Below the pieces are notes generated by a model, which was not told where the DNA came from, made no database searches, and saw nothing but the letters and a program-made list of their open reading frames with translations. The translations under genes were made by a program, and so were the position numbers. A DNA stretch of 64,000 bases from Alteribacter populi (lineage in GTDB: Bacteria; Bacillota; Bacilli; Bacillales; Salisediminibacteriaceae), in NCBI RefSeq assembly GCF_002352765.1, contig NZ_KZ293963.1, positions 3,188,559 to 3,252,558 of the forward strand, in the 5' to 3' direction. Shown piece by piece: positions 15,292 to 23,901 of the stretch. Within the stretch, counting starts at the first letter, position 1. Every line of letters begins with the position of its first letter.

Positions 15292-16425
15292 CTATGCTTT
15301 TTTTCTTTTGCTTCTTGTTTTTCGCTTACGAGTGCTGTATCTGGCGAGAAAGCCTACGGTTATCGTCATTCGCTTTCGGTGAGAACCTTTAACTAGATAT
15401 ACAGTGTTGGGGCTAAAAGTTTTCTTTAACTCATTGTGGAGTTTGGTTCGGTCTGTAAACGAGTGAACATTTTTAGCAGGAAAACCATGCTTAACTGCAG
15501 CTTTACAGATCCACCTGGCCGCATTTCCATAGGTGTAGATTTTTTGGATGTTCTTTTTAGCCAAATACTCCCCGACAGACTGATGTCCTGCTGTAGAGAG
15601 ATCCCCAAGTTCGAGCATACTTCCTAAAATAATAATCTTCCTTTTCTTTTTCGCTACATTTTCGAGGACATCCGCCGCTGCTTTAACAGATTGCGGATTT
15701 GCATTGAACGTGTCATCAATGAGGAGAGAGTTTTGTGGCAGTTTGGTTACCTTTAAGCGACTTAACGGAACTCGGAATTTCTTTAAGCCTAACCTCATTT
15801 GTGCAGGAGTAAAGCCAAGGCGGTGGCTGATGGCGATCGCAAATAAAGCGTTAATCACATTGTGGCGTCCGAATGTAGGGATGAAAAAGTTTTCTCTTTT
15901 CTTATTTAAAACGACTTGAAAGCTCATACCTGTTTCTAAATAACGAACGTTTAGACCATTATAGGTTGCTTTATTTTTAATGCCAACAGTGATAATGGTT
16001 CCTTTGAAAGGTGTAATTTTCAGTAATTTTGAGTTGTTGTCGTCTTGGTTGATTAGTAACGTTCCTGAAGAGCTTAAGTTACGAATTAAGACTGATTTAG
16101 ATTTAGCTGTAGCTTGGATACTATTACCAAGTTTTCCGAAATGAGCTGTTCCAATGTTGGTAATAACACCAAAGTTAGGGCGAACGTGACTAAAATGATA
16201 TCTGCCGGCATCACGACCTAACCCCATCTCCAAAATAACGGCCTTGTGGTGTGAGCGAATCTGACTGATCGTCTTTTTTGTATGCCGTGGTAAATTATTA
16301 TTTCCTTTTGTTTTTAACACGTTCCATCTTGTACTCAAGATTGAATATATAAATTCACATGTTGTAGATTTTCCGGCGCTTCCGGTAACTCCAATGGTTG
16401 GAATGGAGGGCTTTAGTGGTCTCAA
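15292..16425 (-). CDS. Mur ligase family protein, MurF-like but short
   Basis: A 377-residue ATP-dependent ligase-like protein. The TTG start at 16425 lies 8 bases after GAAAGGAG. The P-loop GVTGSAGKSTT is at residues 12-22, ILEMGLGRDAGRY and TNIGTAHFGKLGN are central-domain motifs, LIDDTFNANPQSVKAA belongs to the C-terminal ligase domain, and ILGSMLELGDLSTAGHQ is MurF-like. The usual N-terminal UDP-binding domain (about 80-100 residues) is absent, and the C-terminus is a basic tail rich in Arg/Lys. It is therefore more likely a specialised amide ligase than the essential MurF. Substrate unknown. Confidence 0.8.
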   Translation of the reverse strand: MRPLKPSIPTIGVTGSAGKSTTCEFIYSILSTRWNVLKTKGNNNLPRHTKKTISQIRSHHKAVILEMGLGRDAGRYHFSHVRPNFGVITNIGTAHFGKLGNSIQATAKSKSVLIRNLSSSGTLLINQDDNNSKLLKITPFKGTIITVGIKNKATYNGLNVRYLETGMSFQVVLNKKRENFFIPTFGRHNVINALFAIAISHRLGFTPAQMRLGLKKFRVPLSRLKVTKLPQNSLLIDDTFNANPQSVKAAADVLENVAKKKRKIIILGSMLELGDLSTAGHQSVGEYLAKKNIQKIYTYGNAARWICKAAVKHGFPAKNVHSFTDRTKLHNELKKTFSPNTVYLVKGSHRKRMTITVGFLARYSTRKRKTRSKRKKA

Positions 16426-16933
16426 ATGACTAACTCCTTTCTAAAATGCTAGGATACTATCATCCTATTTTTACTAGGAGGGACCTGTGTAGTTTATAAG
16501 CCAAGCTTTTACAAAAAAAGGCTATCGCTGAAGTCAATTTCTTGACAGGTGTTGATGTAATGGAATATTTACTTACAAAAAGTAGGTATTATAGGGAAGA
16601 TGTGTTCTACCACCATCAGATTGGACTTACCACGTGAGAGCAGGTAGTATAAAAGACCGCTATGGGTTTTACCTTGAAAATAAAGCCAGGACTAGCGATA
16701 TTTTCAGCAATTTTTTACTTCTTTCGGGAAATTATTTATTTTAATCAAACGTTTATTTAACATGCTTTTTTTAGAGAATCATGTTAATTCCAGAAAGTCT
16801 TCTAGTTTGATTTTAAAAGTCGAAACGTTGTTATCGTAGCTTTAACATTACAGGACTCGCCTTGTTAAAAACGGTGAACTATTGGTAAACTGGTAACGAG
16901 ACACTCCGATATATTGTAGTAAGGGAGCATGCT
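16426..16933. other. intergenic region, no gene recognised
   Basis: A 500-bp gap between divergent genes. A short open stretch near 16530-16640 reads AIAEVNFLTGVDVMEYLLTK and ends in TGA, but lacks a start and may be a decayed gene. AAAGACCGCTATG at 16657 resembles the R3 right end without its T-run. ATCAAACGTTTATTTAA near 16745 is an imperfect relative of the palindrome at 12403. Confidence 0.4.
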
Positions 16934-17596
16934 ATGAGTGAAAATACAGATTTACATACAAAGATTCTAATTATTACTTCTGTGGAGGCGGAAAAAGAAG
17001 CTGTGCTTAATGGGCTTGAAGATGATCCGCGTTTTAATGTAGTTGTTGGAGGTGTCGGCTTGGCTTCGGCAGCTGCCAGTACAGGAGCAGCATTAGCAAA
17101 AAACGCTTACGATCTTGTCATTAATATGGGGATTGGTGGTGGTTTTGCTGGAAGAGCAGAGGTAGGTTCTCTTGTCATCTCCAGTGAAATTGTCGCAGCT
17201 GACTTAGGAGCGGAAACAATGGAAGGATTTAAACCGATAGATGAATTGGGCTTGGGTAACTCACGAATTTTGTGTGACGAAGAACGAGGAGGACGATTAA
17301 AGATAGCGCTGGAGAAGATGAATTTATCTGTCCATTCCGGCCTGATTCTCACGCTTTCTACTGTCACCGGAACGGCAGAGACGGCTCGAGCTCTATCCAA
17401 TCGATTTCCCGAAGTTTTTTCCGAGGCGATGGAAGGGTATGGCGTTGGCATTGCGGCTAAGCAATATGACCGTCCGGTAATGGAAGTCCGATCTATCTCT
17501 AATACCGTAGGTCCCAGGGATCGCGGTGCTTGGAAAATTATCGAGGCACTCGCTCAATTAACAAAAGCGAGCCGTGTATTACGGGAGGTTATCTAA
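16934..17596 (+). CDS. mqnB: futalosine hydrolase
   Basis: A 220-residue nucleoside hydrolase/phosphorylase-fold enzyme that splits futalosine to dehypoxanthine futalosine and hypoxanthine in the alternative menaquinone pathway. Visible family features are ILIITSVEAEKEAVL at the start, GGVGLASAAASTGAAL, VINMGIGGGFAGRAEVGSLV, SEAMEGYGVGIAAKQY (substrate-binding Glu/Met) and VRSISNTVGPRDRGAW. It starts behind AAGGGAGC. Its stop TAA directly abuts the ATG of mqnD, so the two are co-transcribed and translationally coupled. Confidence 0.92.
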   Translation: MSENTDLHTKILIITSVEAEKEAVLNGLEDDPRFNVVVGGVGLASAAASTGAALAKNAYDLVINMGIGGGFAGRAEVGSLVISSEIVAADLGAETMEGFKPIDELGLGNSRILCDEERGGRLKIALEKMNLSVHSGLILTLSTVTGTAETARALSNRFPEVFSEAMEGYGVGIAAKQYDRPVMEVRSISNTVGPRDRGAWKIIEALAQLTKASRVLREVI

Positions 17597-18430
17597 ATGA
17601 ATATCGCATTTTCACCGTGTCCAAACGACACATTTACTTTTCATGCATGGGTGCATGGACTTATTTCCGGCGGAGAAAAACTTGATGTAACGTATGCAGA
17701 TATTAATATAACGAACAACTGGGCTACTGAAGTGAAGGGACCTGAAGTGATGAAAATCTCGTATGCGGCGCTCCCATGGGTGTTGGAGGATTATGCATTA
17801 ATTCCTTGTGGAGGAGCTTTGGGCAGAGGCTGTGGCCCTCTTGTGTTAACCGCAGGGAACATGAAAGACCCGGCATCATTAGCAGGAAAAAAAGTAGCGG
17901 TGCCAAGTGAAAAATCAACCGCGTATCTCCTATTCCGGCTTTGGGCTGCAGACAATGTTCCAGGTGGTGTTGGAGAAATAGAAGTGATGCCATTCGATCA
18001 CATTATGCCAGCTGTCCGTGATGGTAAAATCGATGCTGGTCTCGTTATCCATGAAGCGCGGTTTACGTACCATCAATTTAACTTAACGATGATGAGCGAT
18101 TTAGGTGAGTGGTGGGAAAAAGATACTGGCCTTCCGATTCCTTTAGGAGCAATCATCGCCCACCGGTCACTCGATCTGAAAAGCATTGAAAAGTGGACGA
18201 GAGAATCGGTAGAGTATGCGTGGGATAATCCGGAAGCATCTCGCGAATATGTTCTCGAGCATGCACAAGAGATGTCGCCCGAAGTTGTACAAGCCCATAT
18301 TGATCTTTATGTAAATGAGTTTACAAGAGACTTGGGTGATGAAGGATACACGGCTATTGAAGCTCTCCTCGGACGTGCAGCAAAAGAAGGAATCGTCCCA
18401 GAGTTTGACCTAAAAGCTTTACGAAAATAG
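17597..18430 (+). CDS. mqnD: 1,4-dihydroxy-6-naphthoate synthase
   Basis: A 277-residue enzyme of the futalosine pathway that releases 1,4-dihydroxy-6-naphthoate from cyclic dehypoxanthine futalosine. It has a periplasmic-binding-protein-like fold and no signal peptide. Diagnostic segments are FSPCPNDTFTFHAW at the N-terminus, KISYAALPWVLEDYALIPCGGALGRGCGPL, VPSEKSTAYLLFRLW, GLVIHEARFTYHQF with the active-site His, and LPIPLGAIIAHR. Encoded immediately after mqnB. The pathway's other enzymes (MqnA, MqnC, MqnE) are not in this window. Confidence 0.93.
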   Translation: MNIAFSPCPNDTFTFHAWVHGLISGGEKLDVTYADINITNNWATEVKGPEVMKISYAALPWVLEDYALIPCGGALGRGCGPLVLTAGNMKDPASLAGKKVAVPSEKSTAYLLFRLWAADNVPGGVGEIEVMPFDHIMPAVRDGKIDAGLVIHEARFTYHQFNLTMMSDLGEWWEKDTGLPIPLGAIIAHRSLDLKSIEKWTRESVEYAWDNPEASREYVLEHAQEMSPEVVQAHIDLYVNEFTRDLGDEGYTAIEALLGRAAKEGIVPEFDLKALRK

Positions 18431-18455
18431 TAATGTCAGGTAAAAGGAGAATGGA

Positions 18456-18641
18456 ATGAAAAAAATACAAGAATCGATCGGATTGTTGTATGCTTACTGC
18501 CTTATTATCGGTCTGGTAATCGGTTTGGCAGTAGGCCTTTATTTAAATGTACTCTTTATTGGATTCATGATGGGATTGGGTGTCGGGGTAGGCCTCGGCT
18601 TAATGGTTCATGGGCTCATTCTCATAAAAAACAGTTCGTAA
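18456..18641 (+). CDS. small glycine-rich two-helix membrane protein
   Basis: A 61-residue protein, ATG 18456 behind AAAGGAGAATGG, 25 bp after mqnD. Almost entirely hydrophobic, with two helices rich in Gly zippers (GLVIGLAVGLYLN and GFMMGLGVGVGLGLMVHG). It may be co-transcribed with mqnBD, but no known role or family was recognised. Confidence 0.65.
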   Translation: MKKIQESIGLLYAYCLIIGLVIGLAVGLYLNVLFIGFMMGLGVGVGLGLMVHGLILIKNSS

Positions 18642-18758
18642 CAGAAGGAGAACAACATTTAATAGATAGAAAAACATGCTTTAGAGGTAGAATAATCGAT
18701 AATTTCGTTAGAAAAGAGGACTGCTATTCTAAAATAGTCCAAAATGAATGTAATGTTA

Positions 18759-18787
18759 AAACGCTTGAGAAGATTCTCAAGCGTTTT
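18759..18787 (+). terminator. rho-independent terminator
   Basis: AACGCTTGAGAA pairs with TTCTCAAGCGTT around a short loop, followed by TTT. It closes the mqnB-mqnD-small protein unit. Confidence 0.85.
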
Positions 18788-18894
18788 TGTTCCTCATTTT
18801 TTCAGAATATTACGTAATATAAACTATCAATTTCTACCAGGTTTTAGTATGATTTCATTAGAATCTAGTTCATTGAATACTGGGGGGAGAGTAG

Positions 18895-21800
18895 ATGAAG
18901 ATTTTGAGACTAGCAGGTCTGTTGGCAATCTTATATCTAGTGCTTGATTCTCTCCCTGAAACAGTAACTAAAGCATCTTCTATAAAGGTGGACGGTGAAT
19001 CGGACCGTTACGAACTCCATTCTCAGATGGAATTGTTAGAAGATAAGGACCGCCAATGGGACATAGAGAAGGTGAGGCAGCCACCATTGAATGCACAATT
19101 TATTGAGAGTGGCAAAGGGGTGCCGAGTTATGGTTACACGTCCGCGGTTTATTGGGTTCGATTCGAAGTACATAACACGACATCTGAGGAGAACTGGTTA
19201 TTAGAAGTTCCGTATCCGCCTCATGATGCGATAACGTTATACACTGAGGAGAATGGGAGTTTTACTAGTAATGAAACGGGAGATTTATTGCCGTTTGTGG
19301 AACGCGATGTTGAGCATCGGAATTTCGTATATCAGTTATCGTTGGAAGAGGATTCATCTCAGACCTTTTATGTAAGGTTTGAGAGTGAAGGCTCCATGCA
19401 GCTTCCATTAACATTATGGTCGGAGGAACAGTTTCTTCAAAAAAGTCAGCATGAATACCTTTTGCTCGGTTTGTATTATGGGATTGGGTTTGTGATGATT
19501 TTGTACAATTTATTTTTATTTTTTTCGCTCAGGTTACGTAGTTATCTGTGGTATGTCTTGTTCATATTTAGTTTACTATTTGTTCATTTTACGCTGAACG
19601 GCTTAGCATTCCAGTATGTATGGCCAGAATTACCATGGTGGAATCACCGGGCGATTGTATTTTTTATGGCGGTGGCAAATGGAACGGCTCTCTTGTTTTC
19701 GAGGAGCTTTTTAAATCTTCGTCTCCACATCCCTAAACTTGACTCGATGTTTAAGTGGTTTGTACTTTTTCAATTTTTTATAGCTGTCATTTTAATGGTA
19801 AACTACCAGCTAGCTTTGAATTTGGTGATGGGCTCTACCATTGTCCTTGTTTTTGCAGTCATTTGTGCTGCGTTTATTTGTTGGAAACGTGGGTACCGTC
19901 CAGCTCGTTTTTTCTTGTTTGGATGGGTGATCTTCCTCATTGGAGTGTTTGTTTCATCTTTAGCAGATGCGGGTCTCATTCCCGTTTTGTTTCTAACGAA
20001 GTACGCTTCTCAAATTGGATCGGTGTTGGAAGTTATTCTTTTTTCCCTTGCGTTAGCGGATAAATTTAAGATTCTTCAGCTTGAGAAAGAGCATGCTGAA
20101 CGAGAAGCGAAAGAAAGTCAGAAAATGGCTGTTGAACACTTGCAGTGGGCTAACAAAATGAAAGATGATTTTTTAGCGTCAACGACTCATGAGCTGCGAA
20201 CGCCATTAAATGGGATTATCGGGATAGCAGAATCTTTAAAAGACGGAGCGGCTGGTGAGGCAGATGAACGATTAAAGCAAAACCTCGGACTCATTATTAG
20301 CAGTGGCATGCGCTTATCACACTTAGTTAATGACCTGTTGGATTATTCGAAGCTAAAGCATAAAGACATCTTACTTAAAATAAAACCGGTTCGTGTGAGA
20401 GAAATGGTGGATGTTATTTTTTCACTCCTTTCGTCATTAAAACGAGAGTCGGTCCAGTTTGAAAATAATGTTCCAGTAAATTTGCCACCAGCAAAAGCAG
20501 ATGAGGATCGGATACAGCAAATCTTTTATAACTTAATAGGAAACGCCCTTAAATTCACTGAAAAAGGAAGCATTTCCGTTTCTGCATTTTTAAAAGACGA
20601 CAAAGTTACCATTGAGATTGCCGATACTGGAAAAGGCATTACACCCACTACGATGGAGGTCTTGTTTGATGACTTCGAACAAGGCGAAGGTGCTCATAAG
20701 AAAATGGGGACTGGAATTGGTCTAAGTATTACGAAACATCTTGTGGAGCTGCACGGCGGGAGCATTCGAGTTGATTCTAGAATAGGAAAAGGATCGACCT
20801 TTTCATTTGATATGCCATTTTATGCTGACGGGACAGTGCAAAAACATGATGAGGCTCAGCCAGGTGTGAATGCAATTGAATTTCCGGTTTTTGGGACGAA
20901 GAGGATGAAGTCAGAAAAAGGAACCATTCTTGTAGCAGATGATGAACGGGTAAACTTACAAGTGATTGTCAATCAACTGGTGTTAAATGGATATGAAGTA
21001 CTCATGGCCCAGAACGGTCAGCAAGTTCTTGAGATGGTAAAAGAACCTGGGAGGATCGATCTCATTATACTAGATGTCATGATGCCGAAAAAAACGGGTT
21101 ATGAAGTAAGCCGTGAAATAAGGAAGTCGTTTTCGCTGACTGAACTGCCGATTCTTATTCTTACCGCTCGAAGTGATATAAAAGATATTGTTACTGCTTT
21201 TGAGTCTGGTGCAAACGATTATTTAATGAAGCCCTGCTCAAAAGAAGAGTTGCTGGCTAGGGTGGAGACGCTCATGACGCTAGAGAAAGTAATGGAGCAA
21301 GTACATGAGAAAGCTGAACAGTTGAGTGTGCTCAATGAGGAACTTTCACGATTAAACAACAATTTAGAAGCTAGGGTAAAAGATAGAACGGAACGTCTAG
21401 AGAAAAAAACAAATGAGCTAGCGAGGGTAGAAGCTTCAAGGAGGAAGCTATTATCGAATATCTCTCATGAGTTAGGCACACCCATGACGTCTCTTCAAGG
21501 GTATGTAAAAGCGATGATTGATGGGATAGTTGAAGTCAATGACCCTCACTATTTAAATTTGATCTACCAGAAGGTCTGCTTTTTAGACCGGATAATACAA
21601 GACTTATATGACCTGTCCAGGCTTGAAGCGAGACAAGTAAGCTTTCAATGGCGTGAAATGACGGTGGAAAATGTGATCGACTATTTTTACGATAGATTTG
21701 AGCTGGATATTACCTCTCGGGGAGTTCGATATGAATACAATGTAAAAGACGTGATAAAAAAAGAGCGAGGTGCGACTGCTCGAGTCGTTGTAGATTTGGA

Positions 21801-22194
21801 CCGCCTTGAGCAAGTGATGTCCAACCTTGTGTTTAATGCAATAAAGCACACATCTAAAGGCGGCCATGTTGAAGTAAGGTTTGAAACACAAGAGGTAAAA
21901 CAAATGCCGTCTCAAGAGTCATCTTTTAGCGATTCTGCTTTAGTAATGAGCGTGCATGACAATGGACAAGGCATTCGCGAAGATGAATTGCCACAAATTT
22001 TTGATCGTTTTTTCAGGGGAGATGAATCTCGGACGAGTAAAGGGGGCAACACTGGGCTTGGTTTAGCCATTTCAAAAGAAATTGTCGAGTACCATAAGGG
22101 AAGAATTTGGGCTAAAAGCAAAACCGATGCAGGAAGCTCTTTTTATGTAGCGTTGCCTTTACAACCAGTGAAAGGAGTGGTCGATGTTGGCTAG
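18895..22194 (+). CDS. hybrid sensor protein with two complete histidine kinase modules and a receiver
   Basis: A 1099-residue membrane sensor. ATG 18895 follows GGGGGGAGAG. Order: signal or first helix (1-25), an extracellular 7TMR-DISMED2-like domain (about 40-185, with SAVYWVRFEVHN and NFVYQLSL), seven membrane helices (about 190-395), a first HisKA with His 432 in STTHELRTPLNGIIG, its HATPase (NLIGNALKFT, GTGIGLSIT), a receiver with phospho-acceptor Asp 727 in ILDVMMPKK, a coiled coil (about 795-850), then a second HisKA with His 858 in NISHELGTPMTSLQ and a second HATPase (NLVFNAIKHT, GNTGLGLAIS). The response regulator gene overlaps its 3' end. The DISMED2 domain suggests sensing of an extracellular carbohydrate-like ligand, which is inference. 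Confidence 0.92.
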   Translation: MKILRLAGLLAILYLVLDSLPETVTKASSIKVDGESDRYELHSQMELLEDKDRQWDIEKVRQPPLNAQFIESGKGVPSYGYTSAVYWVRFEVHNTTSEENWLLEVPYPPHDAITLYTEENGSFTSNETGDLLPFVERDVEHRNFVYQLSLEEDSSQTFYVRFESEGSMQLPLTLWSEEQFLQKSQHEYLLLGLYYGIGFVMILYNLFLFFSLRLRSYLWYVLFIFSLLFVHFTLNGLAFQYVWPELPWWNHRAIVFFMAVANGTALLFSRSFLNLRLHIPKLDSMFKWFVLFQFFIAVILMVNYQLALNLVMGSTIVLVFAVICAAFICWKRGYRPARFFLFGWVIFLIGVFVSSLADAGLIPVLFLTKYASQIGSVLEVILFSLALADKFKILQLEKEHAEREAKESQKMAVEHLQWANKMKDDFLASTTHELRTPLNGIIGIAESLKDGAAGEADERLKQNLGLIISSGMRLSHLVNDLLDYSKLKHKDILLKIKPVRVREMVDVIFSLLSSLKRESVQFENNVPVNLPPAKADEDRIQQIFYNLIGNALKFTEKGSISVSAFLKDDKVTIEIADTGKGITPTTMEVLFDDFEQGEGAHKKMGTGIGLSITKHLVELHGGSIRVDSRIGKGSTFSFDMPFYADGTVQKHDEAQPGVNAIEFPVFGTKRMKSEKGTILVADDERVNLQVIVNQLVLNGYEVLMAQNGQQVLEMVKEPGRIDLIILDVMMPKKTGYEVSREIRKSFSLTELPILILTARSDIKDIVTAFESGANDYLMKPCSKEELLARVETLMTLEKVMEQVHEKAEQLSVLNEELSRLNNNLEARVKDRTERLEKKTNELARVEASRRKLLSNISHELGTPMTSLQGYVKAMIDGIVEVNDPHYLNLIYQKVCFLDRIIQDLYDLSRLEARQVSFQWREMTVENVIDYFYDRFELDITSRGVRYEYNVKDVIKKERGATARVVVDLDRLEQVMSNLVFNAIKHTSKGGHVEVRFETQEVKQMPSQESSFSDSALVMSVHDNGQGIREDELPQIFDRFFRGDESRTSKGGNTGLGLAISKEIVEYHKGRIWAKSKTDAGSSFYVALPLQPVKGVVDVG

Positions 22195-22894
22195 TGAACG
22201 AGTGTTGATCGTAGAAGATGACAAAGAAATTCAACAGCTCCTCAAGTTGTATTTGGATAATGAATTTGCTGTTTATACCGCAGAGGACGGTGAGGAGGTA
22301 CTGCGGTGTGTTGAAGAAATAGAGCCGGATTTGATTTTATTAGATATTCTCCTTCCGAAACTGAATGGTATTGACGCTTGTAAAAAATTGAGATTGAAAG
22401 GAAAGACAGCACCGGTTATATTTTTAAGCTGTAAACGAGAAAATGAGGATAAAATTATTGGACTTGATGCAGGTGGGGACGATTATATTACCAAGCCCTT
22501 TGACCCAGGTGAGGTAGTTGCTCGTGTAAAAGCTCATTTAAGAAGAGCAAAAATGAATCAAGGATCATTTGGTGAATCGTCTGATGGAGTTAAGACATTT
22601 GGCTCGCTAAAAATAAACGTGAACAGCTATACAGTTTCCATTAACAACAAACCAGTAAGCCTCTACGCAAAAGAAATGCAGCTGCTCTTATTTTTTGTAA
22701 ACCGGCCTGGTCAAGTTTTTAGCACGGAGCAACTGTATGATCAGGTCTGGGGTACTGACCGGTACGGCGACATGAAAACGGTCATGGTACATATCAGCAA
22801 CCTAAGAAAGAAAATAGAAGAAAACCCGGCTGTGCCTCTATACATTCAGACGATCAGAGGCTTTGGATACAAATTTAACCCCGTAACGATATAA
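22184..22894 (+). CDS. OmpR/PhoB-family response regulator
   Basis: A 236-residue regulator with a receiver domain (residues 5-118, phosphorylation site Asp 54 in LLDILLPKLNG, Lys in ITKPFDPGE) and a winged-helix DNA-binding domain (about 138-235, ending RGFGYKFNP). ATG 22184 with AAAGGAG in front overlaps the kinase gene by 11 bp, so it is the cognate output of the double kinase. Followed by an R3 repeat that may contain its terminator. Confidence 0.92.
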   Translation: MLASERVLIVEDDKEIQQLLKLYLDNEFAVYTAEDGEEVLRCVEEIEPDLILLDILLPKLNGIDACKKLRLKGKTAPVIFLSCKRENEDKIIGLDAGGDDYITKPFDPGEVVARVKAHLRRAKMNQGSFGESSDGVKTFGSLKINVNSYTVSINNKPVSLYAKEMQLLLFFVNRPGQVFSTEQLYDQVWGTDRYGDMKTVMVHISNLRKKIEENPAVPLYIQTIRGFGYKFNPVTI

Positions 22895-22924
22895 TGGTGA
22901 AAGGTAAGTTTTCTTTACTATAAT

Positions 22925-23013
22925 AGAGCGGAAAGCTACCTTCACGCCGCCTTTATCAAGGGAAGAATATCATGGAGACTCTAAAACACAGAGAGCTAAC
23001 ACTGTTTTTTAAC
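22925..23013. repeat. R3 dispersed repeat, copy
   Basis: GAGCGGAAAGCTACCTTCAC, a degenerate hairpin region and GAGCTAACACTGTTTTTTAA. It begins about 30 bp after the response regulator stop. The 625-bp gap up to the sinI-like gene contains this copy, an R5 copy and no recognisable gene. Confidence 0.8.
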
Positions 23014-23199
23014 ACCTATTATAGCTTGTATGAATTTCATAACTCTGACCCAGGCGACTCAAGGGCTCTAAGACATAAAAAAGGAGCACCTACCCAAATG
23101 TCGAATTTAGTAAGTGACTAAACAAACGAAATGAAATGGGAGGAAACCCCTGTGTCTATTGTACGACAAGAGAGTCTTTTTAGCCCCCTACGTAGTAGG

Positions 23200-23320
23200 C
23201 CGGATTCTGCGAGACTCCTGCGGAAAAACGGGCCAGCCAAGACCCCGCAGGGCGCATTTCCCGAGGAGGCTTGGCGGTTCGTCCGCGGAAAGCGAGCAGA
23301 TGCAGGCCAACGGAGCTGCA
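23200..23320. repeat. R5 GC-rich dispersed repeat, copy 1
   Basis: AACGGGCCAGCCAAGACCCC followed by GCAGGGCGCATTTCCCGAGG and TTGGCGGTTCGTCCGCGGAA. A near-identical copy is at 52148-52262. This sequence type is widespread between genes in Bacillaceae. Several complementary blocks would let it fold into a cruciform-like structure. Confidence 0.85.
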
Positions 23321-23519
23321 AAAAGATACGCTTTTTACAATAGTAGTAATCAAAAATGGAAAGAAATATTTTCTTGAAGTAGTGTGCTTTTTTAAACAAA
23401 TGATTTATGAAGGTGAAAAATTTCAGTTTTTTAACGCTATTTAACCTTAGCCCCTTATGCTTATCATACCGATATAGTTTGTTCACGATAATGGATATCT
23501 TTTGGATGGGGTGAAGGCA

Positions 23520-23684
23520 ATGCAGATCCAAAAAGACAGCCAGAAATTAGATGCCGAATGGATTGAACTGGTGGAGGAGGCCAAGGAATTAGGGTTAACA
23601 GTCGATGAAATTAGACGCTATTTAAAAAATGGAGCAATCCCAGAGGGGAAGACGGAAGAAGCTTTGGTCAAGAAAGTGCCGTGA
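23520..23684 (+). CDS. sinI: SinI-like anti-repressor
   Basis: A 54-residue protein whose centre, LDAEWIELVEEAKELGLTVD followed by EIRRYLKNG, matches the SinI domain. In Bacillus subtilis SinI binds the biofilm repressor SinR through this hook-shaped helix pair. ATG 23520 was chosen because GGGGTGAAGG precedes it. The upstream TTG at 23502 has no ribosome binding site. There is no sinR beside it; a SinR-like gene with the complementary domain is at 52453. Followed by a strong terminator. Confidence 0.8.
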   Translation: MQIQKDSQKLDAEWIELVEEAKELGLTVDEIRRYLKNGAIPEGKTEEALVKKVP

Positions 23685-23688
23685 ATGA

Positions 23689-23726
23689 AAAACCGTTCAA
23701 ACGTAGAATGTGTTTGAACGGTTTTT
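23689..23726 (+). terminator. terminator between sinI-like gene and phr
   Basis: AAACCGTTCAAAC pairs with GTTTGAACGGTTT over a 9-base loop, flanked by A-run and T-run, so it can act for both the sinI-like gene and the convergent rap-phr operon, whose last stop codon is at 23728. Confidence 0.88.
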
Positions 23727-23727
23727 G

Positions 23728-23859
23728 TTAGTTATTCTTTTCCCCTGAAGTTGGTTCAGGATGATCTTCGGCGAAAAGATCGAATGTGGGAACTGGATTG
23801 ATCACTGCAACTAAACCTAAAGAACAAGAGATAAAAAGCAGACAAACGAATCGCTTCAT
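23728..23859 (-). CDS. phr: Phr-type signalling peptide precursor
   Basis: A 43-codon gene directly after the Rap gene on the same strand. ATG 23859 is 9 bases behind AAAGGAG. The product has two N-terminal basic residues (MKR), a hydrophobic export segment (FVCLLFISCSLGLVAVI), and a 23-residue polar tail (NPVPTFDLFAEDHPEPTSGE plus KNN). Length, layout and position are those of Phr precursors, which are exported by Sec, trimmed to a penta- to heptapeptide and re-imported by Opp to inhibit the partner Rap. The mature peptide cannot be fixed from sequence. It probably lies in the acidic tail. A TATAAT at 23883-23888 could be a private promoter. Confidence 0.82.
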   Translation of the reverse strand: MKRFVCLLFISCSLGLVAVINPVPTFDLFAEDHPEPTSGEKNN

Positions 23860-23901
23860 CTTCAGTTTCTCCTTTAAAGGTTATTATATAGCTTGGCAAC
23901 A

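Noticed and set aside
16530..16650. Short protein-like stretch AIAEVNFLTGVDVMEYLL before mqnB
   Set aside because: No start codon or ribosome binding site and no recognised family. Kept only as a remark in the intergenic entry.
23131..23343. Open frames in the GC-rich region before the sinI-like gene
   Set aside because: They lie in an R5 repeat whose high GC content removes stop codons by chance. The other R5 copy gives similar frames.
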